The notes beneath the pieces are model-generated. The model was not told the origin of the DNA, did no database searches, and saw only the letters and a list, made by a program, of their open reading frames with translations. A DNA stretch of 64,000 nucleotides from an uncultured Acetatifactor sp. (GTDB taxonomy: Bacteria; Bacillota; Clostridia; Lachnospirales; Lachnospiraceae). The first letter of the stretch is position 1. Every line of letters begins with the position of its first letter. Location of the stretch: NCBI GenBank assembly GCA_947627535.1, contig CANQWM010000004.1, forward strand, positions 1 to 64,000. Reading direction: 5' to 3'. A program made the position numbers and the translations under genes. Below, one piece after another: positions 8,515-18,582 of the stretch.

Positions 8515-8728
8515 CGTGACGACTCCCAGTATTTAAAAGCAGCCCCGTAAAAACATACGGACTGCGCCAATAACCCCGACTAGGGATATAAAACAGTCTC
8601 TTAATCAGCTTTTCAATTAATATAACCTGTGTTAATTAACCGAACCTAATTTCAATTTATGATGTCCAAAAATACGGTGTTTTTATAGTCCAACTTATTT
8701 AAAAATACATTATCAACATAGACCATCC

Positions 8729-9925
8729 TCACTTTCCGGCGTTCTGTTTAAGCCATATTCTTGATTTATCACGCAGTTCCTCCAATTTTTCAAGCGAAAT
8801 ATCATAATCTATAGGTTGCAACATTTCTATGTATTGTAAAGTTTCCTTTTCCTTGGTATCGCAAAATCTCTGTGTTGCTTCACAAAGTTCAAGGATACTC
8901 TTAATGCGGGAGTTCATGCTCACAGCAATCGATCTGTCGAACACAAAAAATTGTGTCCTAAAAATTATTGAAAATACAACTGCATGAAAACTATCGGTAA
9001 AAACAGCATCTGCATACCGAATTAGAGAAAGAAAATCCTCAACGCTTACTTCAAACAGCCGCTCTTCATTTCTTCTGTTATTACGAAAATCCTCAAAAGG
9101 ATAATCTCGTGTTAAGTATGGCATCGTTAACAGTTTTAATCCTTTCCTGCATGCATATTCTCTCGCTAATTTTCGTGGGCGTTGTTCCCCACCCAAAAAA
9201 TAACAGAACACATATCTCTCTTTATATAGATTGGGTGAACAAAGATCATTCCATTGGTTCTCCTCAAGAAGCAAGGTCGGATCCACTACCCATTCAATCG
9301 GCTGTTCACACAAGTCACTTATGAGGTCAACATCCGATTTTTCCCTCACGGAAATAGCATCAAAATCTTTTAATGCCATCCTGAAAAAGACCTGTTCATT
9401 TCCATCCAGTGAATTCTTAGATATAGATGCAGCATACGATATTTTTTTCTTTCCCTTAGGAACAAATGTCAAAAAGTATGCTTCCTTTTCCGTCGTCCTC
9501 CATACCTGATCGCTCCCGGTAATAAATACTGAGTACTGAAAAATTTCTCTCGCATTTTCTGAATCTTGATTTAGTTTCAGGTTTCTGAAATCCTCATCGT
9601 TTAAAACTGTCCTATTGTGCGGTACAAATTTGCGGCCGAATTCCACCACAATTTTTCTCCTCCTTTTTACCCTTGCAAACTCCCTGCGTTTCCATGTCTT
9701 CTGGAGAACTTTCTTGATGAAGAAAGCCAGTTTGCTCTGAAATCCTTCATGTTCCTGTAAAGCCAGCCAGAAAGATCCCCCAGGCCGTTTATACGAAAGC
9801 TGCTCAGCGCAGATGACATTTTCATTCAAGTACCTTGTAAGTGCATAAGCCTGGAGATTGCCTCCATAGTTTGAACTGTCATAGTATTCTGTAATAATTG
9901 CAACTATTTTCCTTTTTTCAAGCAT
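8729..9925 (-). CDS. Polysaccharide pyruvyl transferase family protein
   Basis: This 398-residue protein has the family hallmarks: an N-terminal NYGGNLQAYAL strand, the central FITGSDQVWRTT and the C-terminal YADAVFTDSFHAVVFSIIF motif. Pyruvyl transferases of the CsaB/WcaK group use phosphoenolpyruvate to put a ketal on exported glycans. Many capsule-locus members are only inferred to do so and may act as glycosyltransferase-like GT-B proteins. Firmicutes loci frequently pair them with F420 hydrogenase beta-subunit genes, and one is present further downstream. RBS AGAGAGGAAAG precedes the ATG. Confidence 0.87.
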   Translation of the reverse strand: MLEKRKIVAIITEYYDSSNYGGNLQAYALTRYLNENVICAEQLSYKRPGGSFWLALQEHEGFQSKLAFFIKKVLQKTWKRREFARVKRRRKIVVEFGRKFVPHNRTVLNDEDFRNLKLNQDSENAREIFQYSVFITGSDQVWRTTEKEAYFLTFVPKGKKKISYAASISKNSLDGNEQVFFRMALKDFDAISVREKSDVDLISDLCEQPIEWVVDPTLLLEENQWNDLCSPNLYKERYVFCYFLGGEQRPRKLAREYACRKGLKLLTMPYLTRDYPFEDFRNNRRNEERLFEVSVEDFLSLIRYADAVFTDSFHAVVFSIIFRTQFFVFDRSIAVSMNSRIKSILELCEATQRFCDTKEKETLQYIEMLQPIDYDISLEKLEELRDKSRIWLKQNAGK

Positions 9926-9987
9926 TGAAACTTTCCTCTCTGGCGCTTTTGCAAATCTATCTGGACAATAATAGAATTATTTACCTA

Positions 9988-11250
9988 TCACCAATCCTCT
10001 TTACACGTCTCAAACACCCACGCGCACACCTCATATATTTTTTCAACATTCTTTTTTATGTCAAAATCAGCAAGTGCTTTTTTCCTTCCTTCTTCCGCGA
10101 TCGTGAGAATGTGTTGCCAATCGGACAGTTCTTCCAAATTGTTTCTCTCATATTTTTCATTTTCTACGTCATCGCAAGCCAAGCAGGATTTCTTTTTTGC
10201 TCTACACAAACTTTCGAAATAAGTGGATAAGTCGCTTTCATTTTCAAATAAACATCCATCTTTACCATGGTGTATGAGCTCACGTCCAACACCCTCTTGT
10301 TGAACCAACGTAAAAAGTGCAGCAGCCATGTATTCCACAGTTACTCGACCAAAGCCTTCTCCTTTGGACGGATTGACTCCGACATCGTAGTTATGTAAAA
10401 TTTCAGGAATCTTGTTAGTAAATCCCTTGAAATGTACATGATCTTCAATTTCAGCTTCTTTCACAATACCTTTCAAATAGTTCAAATATTCATCTGAACA
10501 GTTGCCATATATATCTAAATCAAAATTGTCATATTTGAGTTTCCCTAAAGCTCTGATCAATATTCCTTGCCCTTTTTCAGGAGTAATTTGCCCGACACAT
10601 ATTATCCGCAATATAAAATCATCAGGAGAAAACTGATCGCTTCTTTTCTCTATTTTTTGTATATCTGCTCCATCATAAATGACATGGATTTTGGATGAGT
10701 CAATTCCTCGTCTAACCCAATCCGTCATAACTGTTTTCGAGATTGCGATAAAATAATCAGTTATTTTATTCATATATGAAAACGGATGCAATCTGTTAAA
10801 GGCAAGTTCAAAATGGCCTTCTGTTTTTTCTCTTAAATGCCATACATGGGGAATGTGGTGCCGTCTCGCCAGTATGCCTCCGATATCATTTCGATTAACA
10901 TTGCTATATACCAAATCAAATTGAGTCATATCAAGTCTGCGTTCTATTGTTTTTAATGCCCTAATGTCTGTAAACCAATAACGTACTGCTCTCAATATGC
11001 GAAAAGCAATGTTTCTTTTTTTTCTGTTCACTGGAAGATTATAAGCAAATTGCCTGTGCCCGGCACAAAAATTTGCGATTTCTCTTTCAGCCAACTCCTT
11101 CGAAAGGGCGTTATTATATGCTGTAGCGACAGTTGCTTCTATTCTATATTTCTCCTTCATGCATACTATGAGTTCCAAAAGAGCATCAGCTGCCCCGCCA
11201 AAAGAATATTGGTCAGCTATAAAAAGAATTCTCAACGGTCTATTCAACAT
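9988..11250 (-). CDS. GT4-family glycosyltransferase
   Basis: This 420-residue GT-B enzyme starts RILFIADQYSFGGAADALLEL, has the donor-site segment CVGQITPEKGQGILIRAL and the C-terminal GEGFGRVTVEYMAA with the paired glutamates of GT4 retaining transferases. It would add one sugar of the repeat unit on the cytoplasmic face using a nucleotide-sugar donor; donor and linkage cannot be read from sequence. It lies between the pyruvyl-transferase family gene and the polymerase in an A/T-rich part of the cassette. The 255-base gap between it and the polymerase end holds no credible gene. Confidence 0.9.
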   Translation of the reverse strand: MLNRPLRILFIADQYSFGGAADALLELIVCMKEKYRIEATVATAYNNALSKELAEREIANFCAGHRQFAYNLPVNRKKRNIAFRILRAVRYWFTDIRALKTIERRLDMTQFDLVYSNVNRNDIGGILARRHHIPHVWHLREKTEGHFELAFNRLHPFSYMNKITDYFIAISKTVMTDWVRRGIDSSKIHVIYDGADIQKIEKRSDQFSPDDFILRIICVGQITPEKGQGILIRALGKLKYDNFDLDIYGNCSDEYLNYLKGIVKEAEIEDHVHFKGFTNKIPEILHNYDVGVNPSKGEGFGRVTVEYMAAALFTLVQQEGVGRELIHHGKDGCLFENESDLSTYFESLCRAKKKSCLACDDVENEKYERNNLEELSDWQHILTIAEEGRKKALADFDIKKNVEKIYEVCAWVFETCKEDW

Positions 11251-11505
11251 AAAATATTATCTCCGTAACTCTTACTTTTATATTGACAAATTTCACTGCC
11301 CAAAACAATTCAAGCAATAAATGCATTTTCTTTTTCATCAACCATATCTTAATCTTTGGTTTTCTTTGTTACTTCAACTACTGTCGATACACAAGCTCCC
11401 AGACTTCGAAATATGTTTGTACCGCATGGTTTTGACGCTTATTTCCAAAGTTTATATCATCATAAAGAGCTACAACAGCAATTTTTTTCATTTTCTGTTT
11501 ATCCT

Positions 11506-12819
11506 TTATTCATATAACACGACGTCTTGGTTGCCTATAACGACAAATGTAAGGCATGTCCACAGCATACTGACCGGTAAATCAAATATTGGCGTATACA
11601 TTGTAAGTCCCATCAAAATAAAAAAGCAAAGCAGCAATCTGGCAAAAGATTTTTTCCGCAACTTTATAAATCGATAGAAAAAATGTGTGTAAAATAAACA
11701 AACAGAAAGGTAAAACCATATTCCTCCCAGTGTTATCATGGTGCCAATGCTACTCATGCCAAAATGTACATAACCAAGATATTTTCCGTTTGCCTCTAAA
11801 GTAGCAGACGCACCCAGTCCCTTACCAAGCAGCCAACCATATTTGGATTTTAATGCATCTATCGCTATTGTGATCCGCTCTATAGAACCCCTGCCTCCAT
11901 TTTTACCTAAAGTTACAAATTTCATTCCAGCTTCTATTATGTAATCCTGAATATAAGAAGCTAATGTTGGAACTGCATTCAAAATAAAGATTGTTGCAAC
12001 TACAAGTAATATAACGCTTGGAATCAATTTGATAAGTTTATTAAGATTCTTTACAACCGTTTCATTTGTTGTTTGTATGATATAATACGACAAAAGATAA
12101 AACGGCATAATGATAAAAAGCGTTTTATTGTCGTTAAGGGTCGAAATGTACAACATCCACATATTTGTTACGAATATGTATATATACATACCTTTTTTTC
12201 GATAGCTTGAAGATATTTTTCTTGCAAAATCAAGATTATAGACCAACATGAAAACGGCAAAAAGGCTGAGTTTATGTGTTCCACATGATCCAAACAAACC
12301 GGAGCAATGGTCCGCATATAAACTGCTAGCGTTAAACCATTCTTGTTTTATCATAAACCCATTTCCGGAACACTGTATCGTTACTATGATCAAATTGGCG
12401 ATCCAAAAGAAGTTTAATAAATAAAAATACGATTTTAAAACTGAACGAAAATCATATTTTGTATTACTGTCTAAGACAATGATGCCAAACAAAATTAAAA
12501 AAACCTTTAACCACTTTTTAAGGTTGTAAGCCAGATATTGGTTGCCGGAACCCAATACTATACTCGCGCATCCTAGAATAAAAACAGTATAAAAGTAAGG
12601 ATTGAAAAAAAAGCTGTTTAAAAGTTCATGCCTATATTTTGATTTGTTTATCAGCAAAAGAATAATAAAGAAAAGAAATCCAATGAACCAAAAAATATCT
12701 CTACCAAAATATCCTGATAAAAGGCCAAATAATAACAAAAAAAACGCAAATAATGACTCAAGAATATAGTCTCTCTTTATTATCAATTTTATTTTACTGT
12801 CAGAATTCAACTTAAACAA
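11506..12819 (-). CDS. Wzy-like polysaccharide polymerase
   Basis: This 437-residue protein has about 10-12 hydrophobic segments and a larger hydrophilic loop (GKNGGRGSIERITIAID ... LLGKGLGASATL) typical of the periplasmic loop of O-antigen or capsule polymerases and O-antigen ligase-like proteins. It would join exported repeat units at the outer face of the membrane. The start is TTG, seven bases after GGAGG. It is among the most A/T-rich genes in the window, as is common for wzy genes, which are often recently exchanged. Family assignment rests on topology and locus context because wzy sequences diverge strongly. Confidence 0.8.
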   Translation of the reverse strand: MFKLNSDSKIKLIIKRDYILESLFAFFLLLFGLLSGYFGRDIFWFIGFLFFIILLLINKSKYRHELLNSFFFNPYFYTVFILGCASIVLGSGNQYLAYNLKKWLKVFLILFGIIVLDSNTKYDFRSVLKSYFYLLNFFWIANLIIVTIQCSGNGFMIKQEWFNASSLYADHCSGLFGSCGTHKLSLFAVFMLVYNLDFARKISSSYRKKGMYIYIFVTNMWMLYISTLNDNKTLFIIMPFYLLSYYIIQTTNETVVKNLNKLIKLIPSVILLVVATIFILNAVPTLASYIQDYIIEAGMKFVTLGKNGGRGSIERITIAIDALKSKYGWLLGKGLGASATLEANGKYLGYVHFGMSSIGTMITLGGIWFYLSVCLFYTHFFYRFIKLRKKSFARLLLCFFILMGLTMYTPIFDLPVSMLWTCLTFVVIGNQDVVLYE

Positions 12820-12880
12820 TTTATGCCTCCAAATGTATTTCCAACCGCCAAAGATTTGTTTTTAAATCTGCAATTATTTT

Positions 12881-12902
12881 TTATGCTATATATATAGCAT
12901 AA
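12881..12902. repeat. 22-bp perfect palindrome
   Basis: TTATGCTATAT is followed directly by its exact reverse complement, between the polymerase and the HAD gene. It is not followed by a T run in the transcribed direction, so a simple terminator is not evident. An RNA hairpin or protein site are both possible. Confidence 0.8.
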
Positions 12903-12974
12903 TCATATTGCTTGTTTATTTCTCCGTAATTTTCTTTATTTATTGTAGAGATTTTGTCTTAGTGTTTTGATTCT

Positions 12975-13001
12975 TTTCACCAATTCACATAATTGGTGAA
13001 A
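12975..13001. repeat. 11-bp inverted repeat with 5-base loop
   Basis: TTTCACCAATT pairs with AATTGGTGAAA across a CACAT loop. It stands in the same 269-base A/T-rich intergenic region as the 22-bp palindrome, upstream of wzy. It may attenuate or stabilise the transcript; no T-tract follows on the minus strand. Confidence 0.7.
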
Positions 13002-13088
13002 TGGCTTTATACTCCACATTCTCGGCAGTCTAAAGCTGTGCTTGAGCAGTATTCCTCTTTTCGATAGCAAATATGATTGCCATTCCTC

Positions 13089-14969
13089 TCATCTTCTGCT
13101 TGTCATCAACAACTTTATCTGCTTTACCTTTTCCCCTAATATAACTATATAATGGGGTGTTTTAATAAGAGGCAGTACTTGTTTAATAAATCCTTCTTTC
13201 CATCTTGCTGCTTTATAATCTCTAAACAAACATATGGGATGAAATAGATAATGCCAAAATGATTGGCTTGATGCAAGGTTAAATCTTTTCCCATCCTCAA
13301 ACGGAATATTGGCAAAAGTTTTTGCCTGAATAAGCGTCGGTTCAAATGCGAACTTGCAGAATGATTTTGTTGCTTCATCACATTTAATCTGTTGAATACT
13401 CAATCCACTCTCAATAAAGTCATCTACAAATGTCATTGCTCCTCTTTGTAATTGTCCTATCTGCTCAAAGTTCTGCATTTCACATGAAGCATGTAGTGGA
13501 AAAACTTTTTTGCCTTTTGAGACATATCCTGTTGTGGTGCCAGCCGATGGAAAAAGCATTACTTCCAAAATAAACGTCATTGATAAAAATGGTGATGCCA
13601 TAGATTCATCATCAAAACTGAACCAATAGCCATGTGTAGCCATCTCTCTATAATTGTTTCGCACCGTATTGCCAAAATACAATCCCAACAACGGCTTCCT
13701 AATTAAGTTCTCCAGCATATTCTGAATTGTTGCGTGCCAACCAATATCAATAATTGCAATCTTCTCATTTGCTGCCACTCCCATCTGCATCAAATATTCT
13801 TCTGTAAAATCCTTTCTAGAATTGAGTAAATCCATTATGACTTCATTTAATTTTGCAAATTCCTTACATAACACATTCTTGCGTGAGAGTTGAGCAGACA
13901 GGTCGATGTCCCCATCAAGTGTATAATCATCAATATCAAGTGCGTCCAAAACATCACCAATAGTATAATTTCTCCGTGTCATGGTATCAAAAACCGCTGC
14001 AATGTTGTTTTCTTTCTTTACATATGCCGCTCGAAGACTTTTTCTGGAGACTTCCAAATACTCTACATTTTTACTGCCATATAGCTTTCGATAAATTTCA
14101 ATTACCAGATACATATCCCGGGCAAGGAAAAAAACTTTATCAATGCCATTTTCGATGATCTGCTCATGCACCCACGTCGTAAAACCCAATAGCAATGGTC
14201 CCAAAGCCTCATAACCCCACCGAAACAGATCCGATTCTTTGTAGTATTTGAAAAGAGTATTATTCAAAAACGGGAAAAGTGTATTCCCCACCTGAAAAAC
14301 ATCCCTTTTGTTCAAAAAATTGGTGCTCAGATACTGCCTATCCACGTACAAGGTCTTTATTCCTTTAAGTCTGGGAATTAAATTATCGTTTCTTTTGCTG
14401 TCACCAATGTGAACTATTTTTTTAGCAGGTTCACCTAAATCCTGTATTAAATAATCAAACAGATTCCCTGTATGCTTCTTCAGACCAATTTCAGAAGAAA
14501 GATACAGTTTCTTGTAACCTTTATATCCACATTTGTCGAGAATTCGAACAATTATCTCGTGCGGTAAATACATATCTGATGTAATCACCACAATCTTCCC
14601 CTCCGCAAGACATTGGTCATAAATTTCTTTTAATATATAATTAGCCTGGCAATACTTTAGTTCAGTCTGCTCTTCCAGTTGCATCAACTCACTACGAATC
14701 TGCGATTTCAGATCCAACTGATCGTAAATCTGCTGAAACGTAATCTCCTCTTGACTACAAAGTTTTCTTGCCATCTGCTCTGCTCGAACTCGCTTCATAC
14801 GAAATCCCTGGATACCATCTACAGGATGTCGACAGTTGAACCCTTCTTCCACAATATCAAAGATTGCTTTTGGCTCTGACACATTTCGTTTAACTAATGT
14901 ATCAAAAATATCAAATGAGACAACTGGATACTTTTTTATTTTTTCATATATCCATAATGGATCAAACAT
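13089..14969 (-). CDS. HAD-like capsule biosynthesis protein
   Basis: This 626-residue protein opens with a HAD-type motif VSFDIFDTLVKRNVSEP and continues with VITSDMYLP and KIVHIGDSKRNDN, which fit HAD motifs II and III. The second half (from about residue 250, FFLARDMYLVIEIYRKLYG) is a separate domain seen in large capsule-locus HAD proteins, whose function is not established. No signal peptide or membrane span is seen. GAAGGGTGA at the end of the epimerase gene serves as ribosome binding site, so translation is coupled. It might dephosphorylate an intermediate or act with the LicD/cytidylyltransferase set on phosphorylated substituents (inference). Confidence 0.7.
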   Translation of the reverse strand: MFDPLWIYEKIKKYPVVSFDIFDTLVKRNVSEPKAIFDIVEEGFNCRHPVDGIQGFRMKRVRAEQMARKLCSQEEITFQQIYDQLDLKSQIRSELMQLEEQTELKYCQANYILKEIYDQCLAEGKIVVITSDMYLPHEIIVRILDKCGYKGYKKLYLSSEIGLKKHTGNLFDYLIQDLGEPAKKIVHIGDSKRNDNLIPRLKGIKTLYVDRQYLSTNFLNKRDVFQVGNTLFPFLNNTLFKYYKESDLFRWGYEALGPLLLGFTTWVHEQIIENGIDKVFFLARDMYLVIEIYRKLYGSKNVEYLEVSRKSLRAAYVKKENNIAAVFDTMTRRNYTIGDVLDALDIDDYTLDGDIDLSAQLSRKNVLCKEFAKLNEVIMDLLNSRKDFTEEYLMQMGVAANEKIAIIDIGWHATIQNMLENLIRKPLLGLYFGNTVRNNYREMATHGYWFSFDDESMASPFLSMTFILEVMLFPSAGTTTGYVSKGKKVFPLHASCEMQNFEQIGQLQRGAMTFVDDFIESGLSIQQIKCDEATKSFCKFAFEPTLIQAKTFANIPFEDGKRFNLASSQSFWHYLFHPICLFRDYKAARWKEGFIKQVLPLIKTPHYIVILGEKVKQIKLLMTSRR

Positions 14970-14978
14970 CTCCTATAT

Positions 14979-16034
14979 TCACCCTTCAATACGTTTTCTC
15001 ATGACATCGACCGTCCTTGCAATTCCAGTTTGAAGATCAAACTGCGGTTGCCACCCTAATGCCTCCAATTCTTCTGCAATAAGCACCGAATTTACCATTA
15101 GATTATAACCCTTTTTCTCTGTATCAGAGGGATTACAAAACTCAATACTCGTCTCTGCCTTGTGCGCCAACGCCTCTGCCACATCACAAATAGATACAAC
15201 GGAATCCTTATTCGAAATGTTATAGGCTTTTCCTTTTTCCCCGTTTATAAGCACAGTCAAGATTGCTGACGCGCAGTCCAGCGTGTAGCAATACGACCGA
15301 AGTTGATTGCCCGAACTTTTCATTACGATTGGTTCCCCCCGCAATGCATTGCGAGTAAACTGTGCAACTGCCCGATCATCTGAATCCGTCATGGTTGGTC
15401 CATAGATATGTCCTGGACGTACAATTACCGTGTCCACACCATATTCCTCCCCATATGCGATACATAATGTTTCACCCGCCCGTTTGGAGCTTGGATACGC
15501 CGCACGCAGATTCAAAATATCCACATATCCATAATCACTTTCATTAAATGGACAATTATTCTGTTTCTGTCCGTAAACCTCACTGGAAGAAATATACAAA
15601 AGCCGCTTTGTGTCATTGTGCATTGCCATATTTAGCAGACAATTTAGCCCAATTAAATTGCTTAACATGGTTTCCACCGGCTGAATTCTGTACATTTCAG
15701 GACTCGAATTGCTGGCCCCATGAATGATATAGTCAGCAGAAAATCCTAACTCTTTATCTTTGGTTGCGTCATATTGCAGAAAAAAATAGTCGGTGCCCTC
15801 TGAGAAAGGGTAAAACCGTTTTTCCATACGACCTTGGCTCCGACCTGCCAAAAAAATCCTAATACCGGCCTCACTTGTCCTGTTCAGGTGAAACAGCAGA
15901 TCCACCACTGCAGAACATATCATCCCTGTAGCGCCGGTAATCAATATGGACTTATGAAATAACTCTGAAACATGCGGAACATACCGTATTACCTTCTCAA
16001 CATCATCCCAATAAGTACCGTCATATTTGAACAT
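14979..16034 (-). CDS. NAD-dependent epimerase/dehydratase
   Basis: This 351-residue extended SDR protein has the dinucleotide-binding motif SILITGATGMICSAV near residue 30, the catalytic Ser region SSSEVYG, the YPSSK catalytic Tyr-Lys pair and RPGHIYGPTM. Such enzymes act on nucleotide-activated sugars as 4-epimerases, 4,6-dehydratases or reductases. The extra N-terminal 25 residues and the direct link to an IspD/TarI-like cytidylyltransferase gene upstream raise the possibility that its substrate is a CDP-linked compound, but the sequence does not fix this. A G6 run (15335-15340) codes RGEP. Confidence 0.85.
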   Translation of the reverse strand: MFKYDGTYWDDVEKVIRYVPHVSELFHKSILITGATGMICSAVVDLLFHLNRTSEAGIRIFLAGRSQGRMEKRFYPFSEGTDYFFLQYDATKDKELGFSADYIIHGASNSSPEMYRIQPVETMLSNLIGLNCLLNMAMHNDTKRLLYISSSEVYGQKQNNCPFNESDYGYVDILNLRAAYPSSKRAGETLCIAYGEEYGVDTVIVRPGHIYGPTMTDSDDRAVAQFTRNALRGEPIVMKSSGNQLRSYCYTLDCASAILTVLINGEKGKAYNISNKDSVVSICDVAEALAHKAETSIEFCNPSDTEKKGYNLMVNSVLIAEELEALGWQPQFDLQTGIARTVDVMRKRIEG

Positions 16035-16047
16035 ATCCAGTTCCCAT

Positions 16048-16770
16048 TCACCCTTTCAGCCAATCTGCTTTTTTACTCTGTAACATCGCTTTAAAAATCT
16101 CTATATCGTCTACTGTTGTCAGTTTTATATTTTTATCAGAACCTGCTGAAAAATAAAGCCGAACACCAAGCTCCACCATCATTGTATTTGTATAAGAAGT
16201 TCCGTAAATCCCGATATCTTTTTCAAACGCTTCATGGTATTTTCCATCCAGAAGATCAAAACGGTATGCTTGAGGGGTGACCACTCGGCGCAAGGTCTCT
16301 CGGGGGATGTACTGTAACGTAGAAACGCTGTCATCCACCACAAAAATCTGCTCATTATAGGGCATAGAGGATACCGCATTCCCATATTTCTGGCATTTTG
16401 CAATTGCATCGGAGAGCACGGCTGGATCAACCATCGGCCGGATCCCGTCATGAATAATCACTATGTCATCAGGCTTGCACTTATCCTCCAAATTGTATAC
16501 ACCATTTCGGATGGACTCTTGGCAAGTTGTCCCACCAGACACTATCCACTGCAGTTTTGAAATGCCAAATTGTTTGGCGTAGGCCCAAAGAACATCATGC
16601 CAACCGTCAATGCACACTACTTCAATGGCATCGATTTGTGGATGGCATTGAAATGCCTCTAACGTGTAAATCAAAATAGGCTTGTCCTTTATGTGGATAA
16701 ACTGCTTGGGAATATCCTGGTGCATCCGTGTGCCGGAACCTCCGGCAATAATCAAGGCTATGTTTTTCAT
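16048..16770 (-). CDS. IspD/TarI-like cytidylyltransferase
   Basis: This protein of 240 residues has the nucleotidyltransferase signature ALIIAGGSGTRM followed by the Lys-containing PKQF, the IIHDGIRP motif and VTPQAYRFDLL typical of the IspD family. IspD makes CDP-methylerythritol; TarI makes CDP-ribitol from ribitol 5-phosphate. The track ORF starts at 16809, but the ATG at 16770 has an appropriately spaced AGGTG and begins exactly at the family N-terminus. Placement beside LicD genes, whose family transfers phosphocholine or polyol phosphates from CDP donors, argues for a capsule role such as CDP-polyol synthesis rather than isoprenoid synthesis. Confidence 0.85.
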   Translation of the reverse strand: MKNIALIIAGGSGTRMHQDIPKQFIHIKDKPILIYTLEAFQCHPQIDAIEVVCIDGWHDVLWAYAKQFGISKLQWIVSGGTTCQESIRNGVYNLEDKCKPDDIVIIHDGIRPMVDPAVLSDAIAKCQKYGNAVSSMPYNEQIFVVDDSVSTLQYIPRETLRRVVTPQAYRFDLLDGKYHEAFEKDIGIYGTSYTNTMMVELGVRLYFSAGSDKNIKLTTVDDIEIFKAMLQSKKADWLKG

Positions 16771-16821
16771 AATCAACACACCTCGTATAATATTTTTTAA
16801 TATCAACAATTTGAGTATTCG

Positions 16822-17589
16822 TTAATCTCTTTTAAGCAAAACTCGTCTTAGCGCATGTACATCCTCTTCATTTGTTTTAACATACTTAGGTGTCATATAA
16901 TCCTCCCCATATGATGAAACTAGTATTTCATGATAATTGACCGAAATCATGATTTCTGTGTTTTCATATGAAACAATTTGATAAGACATCATGGTTTCTT
17001 TCGGCAAAATCAACCCTATCGCGGCATATTGATCCAACGCACGATGTATTTCTTATAAAAAAGTTTCTACAAAACCAATTCATCCACTTGAATCTTGATA
17101 CGGGCAAAAACAATGCGCCGAATCTCGAAATCGCATTATACACCCACCATTTCCATCCCTTATCTCCCAACGTTGCAAAAACATAATAAAGAAAGTAATT
17201 ATCGCTTGTTTTATCCTATAGCAAATCATATGTTCAGAAATGTAATCATAAATAAAAATATCCAACCATACCAATGGTTTGCCCTTTCGCTCCATGACCA
17301 ATCGCGGAATTCGGTCTGTATAATCATCGAAGTATGTCTCTTCATCTAATTTTGTTCCCTTGAGTATCCCTTCTATCTTTTCATACTCGCTCCGCAGCAT
17401 AGACACATCCACATCATCATCCCAGGGGATAAAGCCCTTCTCGCGAACTGCTCCCAAAAGAGAACCTCCATGTTATGAATATTAAATTCCTCTGTCCACA
17501 CATATTTTGTGGAACCTCGTCATCAATTCTAATAATTCCGCTTGAATATCCTCAATTGAGAAATTATGGTCAGACATAACACTGCTCAT
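16822..17589 (-). pseudogene. Broken LicD-family phosphotransferase gene
   Basis: Pieced together across three frames, this reads as a LicD protein like the intact neighbour. It starts at ATG 17589 (AGGAGG upstream), runs SIEDIQAELLELMTRFHKICVDRGI, meets TAA, continues YS, meets a second TAA, then [24 protein letters not shown] frameshift near 17165 ([13 protein letters not shown]) and another at a T6 run near 17053 lead to EIHRALDQYAAIGLILPKE and HEILVSSYGEDYMTPK. Two nonsense codons plus two frameshifts make sequencing error an unlikely full explanation. It was probably a second phosphotransferase adding a phosphate-linked substituent, now lost. Confidence 0.88.
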
Positions 17590-17688
17590 GCAACATTCCT
17601 CCTATCTTCATAAAGGAATGCTGCTCCACAACACATACTCAGGCTGATTCTTTTTGCCATACCAATATGTATTTCAAACTTCTGATAT

Positions 17689-18582
17689 TCAGAAAGATTT
17701 ATTACCCCCCGAATTTGTCCACCGAACTTGCGCTTTTTCTATGTGTTCCATATACTTCCGCTGTATATCTTTGTTCACCTCGCGTACAATACTTTCATGT
17801 GGTTCTCTTTCTTCAAGCGGTGGCGGCATCATATAATCCAAGCCATAGGAAGATACCAGAATTTCCTTATAATATTTGCTTGCCATAAACTGTGTGTCTT
17901 CAAAAGGCAATTCTATGTATTCCTCCATATACTCCTTTGGCAGGATGATCGGAACTGCACAAACTTGATCGAAGGGTCGATGGATTAATTTTTTTTTCCC
18001 TGTAAAAGCATTTCTTCCGAATCGATGATACATTTCCATTTTAAAATTATGCGGAAAAAGCCGTCCAAAATAATAAATCAGGTATAGTAAAACAATCTTG
18101 GCAACGCCATGTTTTTTTACTGTAGAATTCTTCACCGTATCTTTCGTCCTGCAAAGGGCAGACAGGAAAAAAAGCATATATATTTTTATTTTCTGCAATA
18201 ATCGGTTTTCTGAAATATAGTTATATTCTATGAAATCAAGCCATACCATCGGTTCGTCGCCATACTCTTTTCGAAAAAGCTTCGGACATTGGGTAATCTT
18301 ATCTGTGAGCCAATAATCGGGCATACTTGTCCGTACCACTTTTTTAAATTTATCAAATTCTTCCCTGGTCATCGTAATATCTACATCGTCGTCCCAAGGG
18401 ATGAATCCATGATGTCGGACAGCACCTAACAAAGTCCCCCCGTGAAGCGAATAATGAATACCGTGTTGCTTACAAACTCTGTCAAAATCTTTGAGCATTT
18501 TCAGCATACATTCATGTATTCTTTGTATTTCATCAACCTGTTCTTTTTTCATATTTGTCAAATTGATCTGTGTTTCTTCCAT
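17689..18582 (-). CDS. LicD-family phosphotransferase
   Basis: This 297-residue protein has the LicD/fukutin-type nucleotidyltransferase motif [25 protein letters not shown], with the paired Asp residues that bind metal, and the C-terminal ILVSSYGLDYMMPP. LicD proteins transfer phosphocholine or polyol phosphate from a CDP-activated donor to a glycan. The cytidylyltransferase gene nearby could supply that donor, and no choline kinase is seen, so a polyol phosphate is the simpler guess. Two G6 runs lie in the gene, one in the active-site HGG codons (18436-18441) and one seven codons from the end. It is paralogous to the broken gene next to it. Confidence 0.9.
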   Translation of the reverse strand: MEETQINLTNMKKEQVDEIQRIHECMLKMLKDFDRVCKQHGIHYSLHGGTLLGAVRHHGFIPWDDDVDITMTREEFDKFKKVVRTSMPDYWLTDKITQCPKLFRKEYGDEPMVWLDFIEYNYISENRLLQKIKIYMLFFLSALCRTKDTVKNSTVKKHGVAKIVLLYLIYYFGRLFPHNFKMEMYHRFGRNAFTGKKKLIHRPFDQVCAVPIILPKEYMEEYIELPFEDTQFMASKYYKEILVSSYGLDYMMPPPLEEREPHESIVREVNKDIQRKYMEHIEKAQVRWTNSGGNKSF

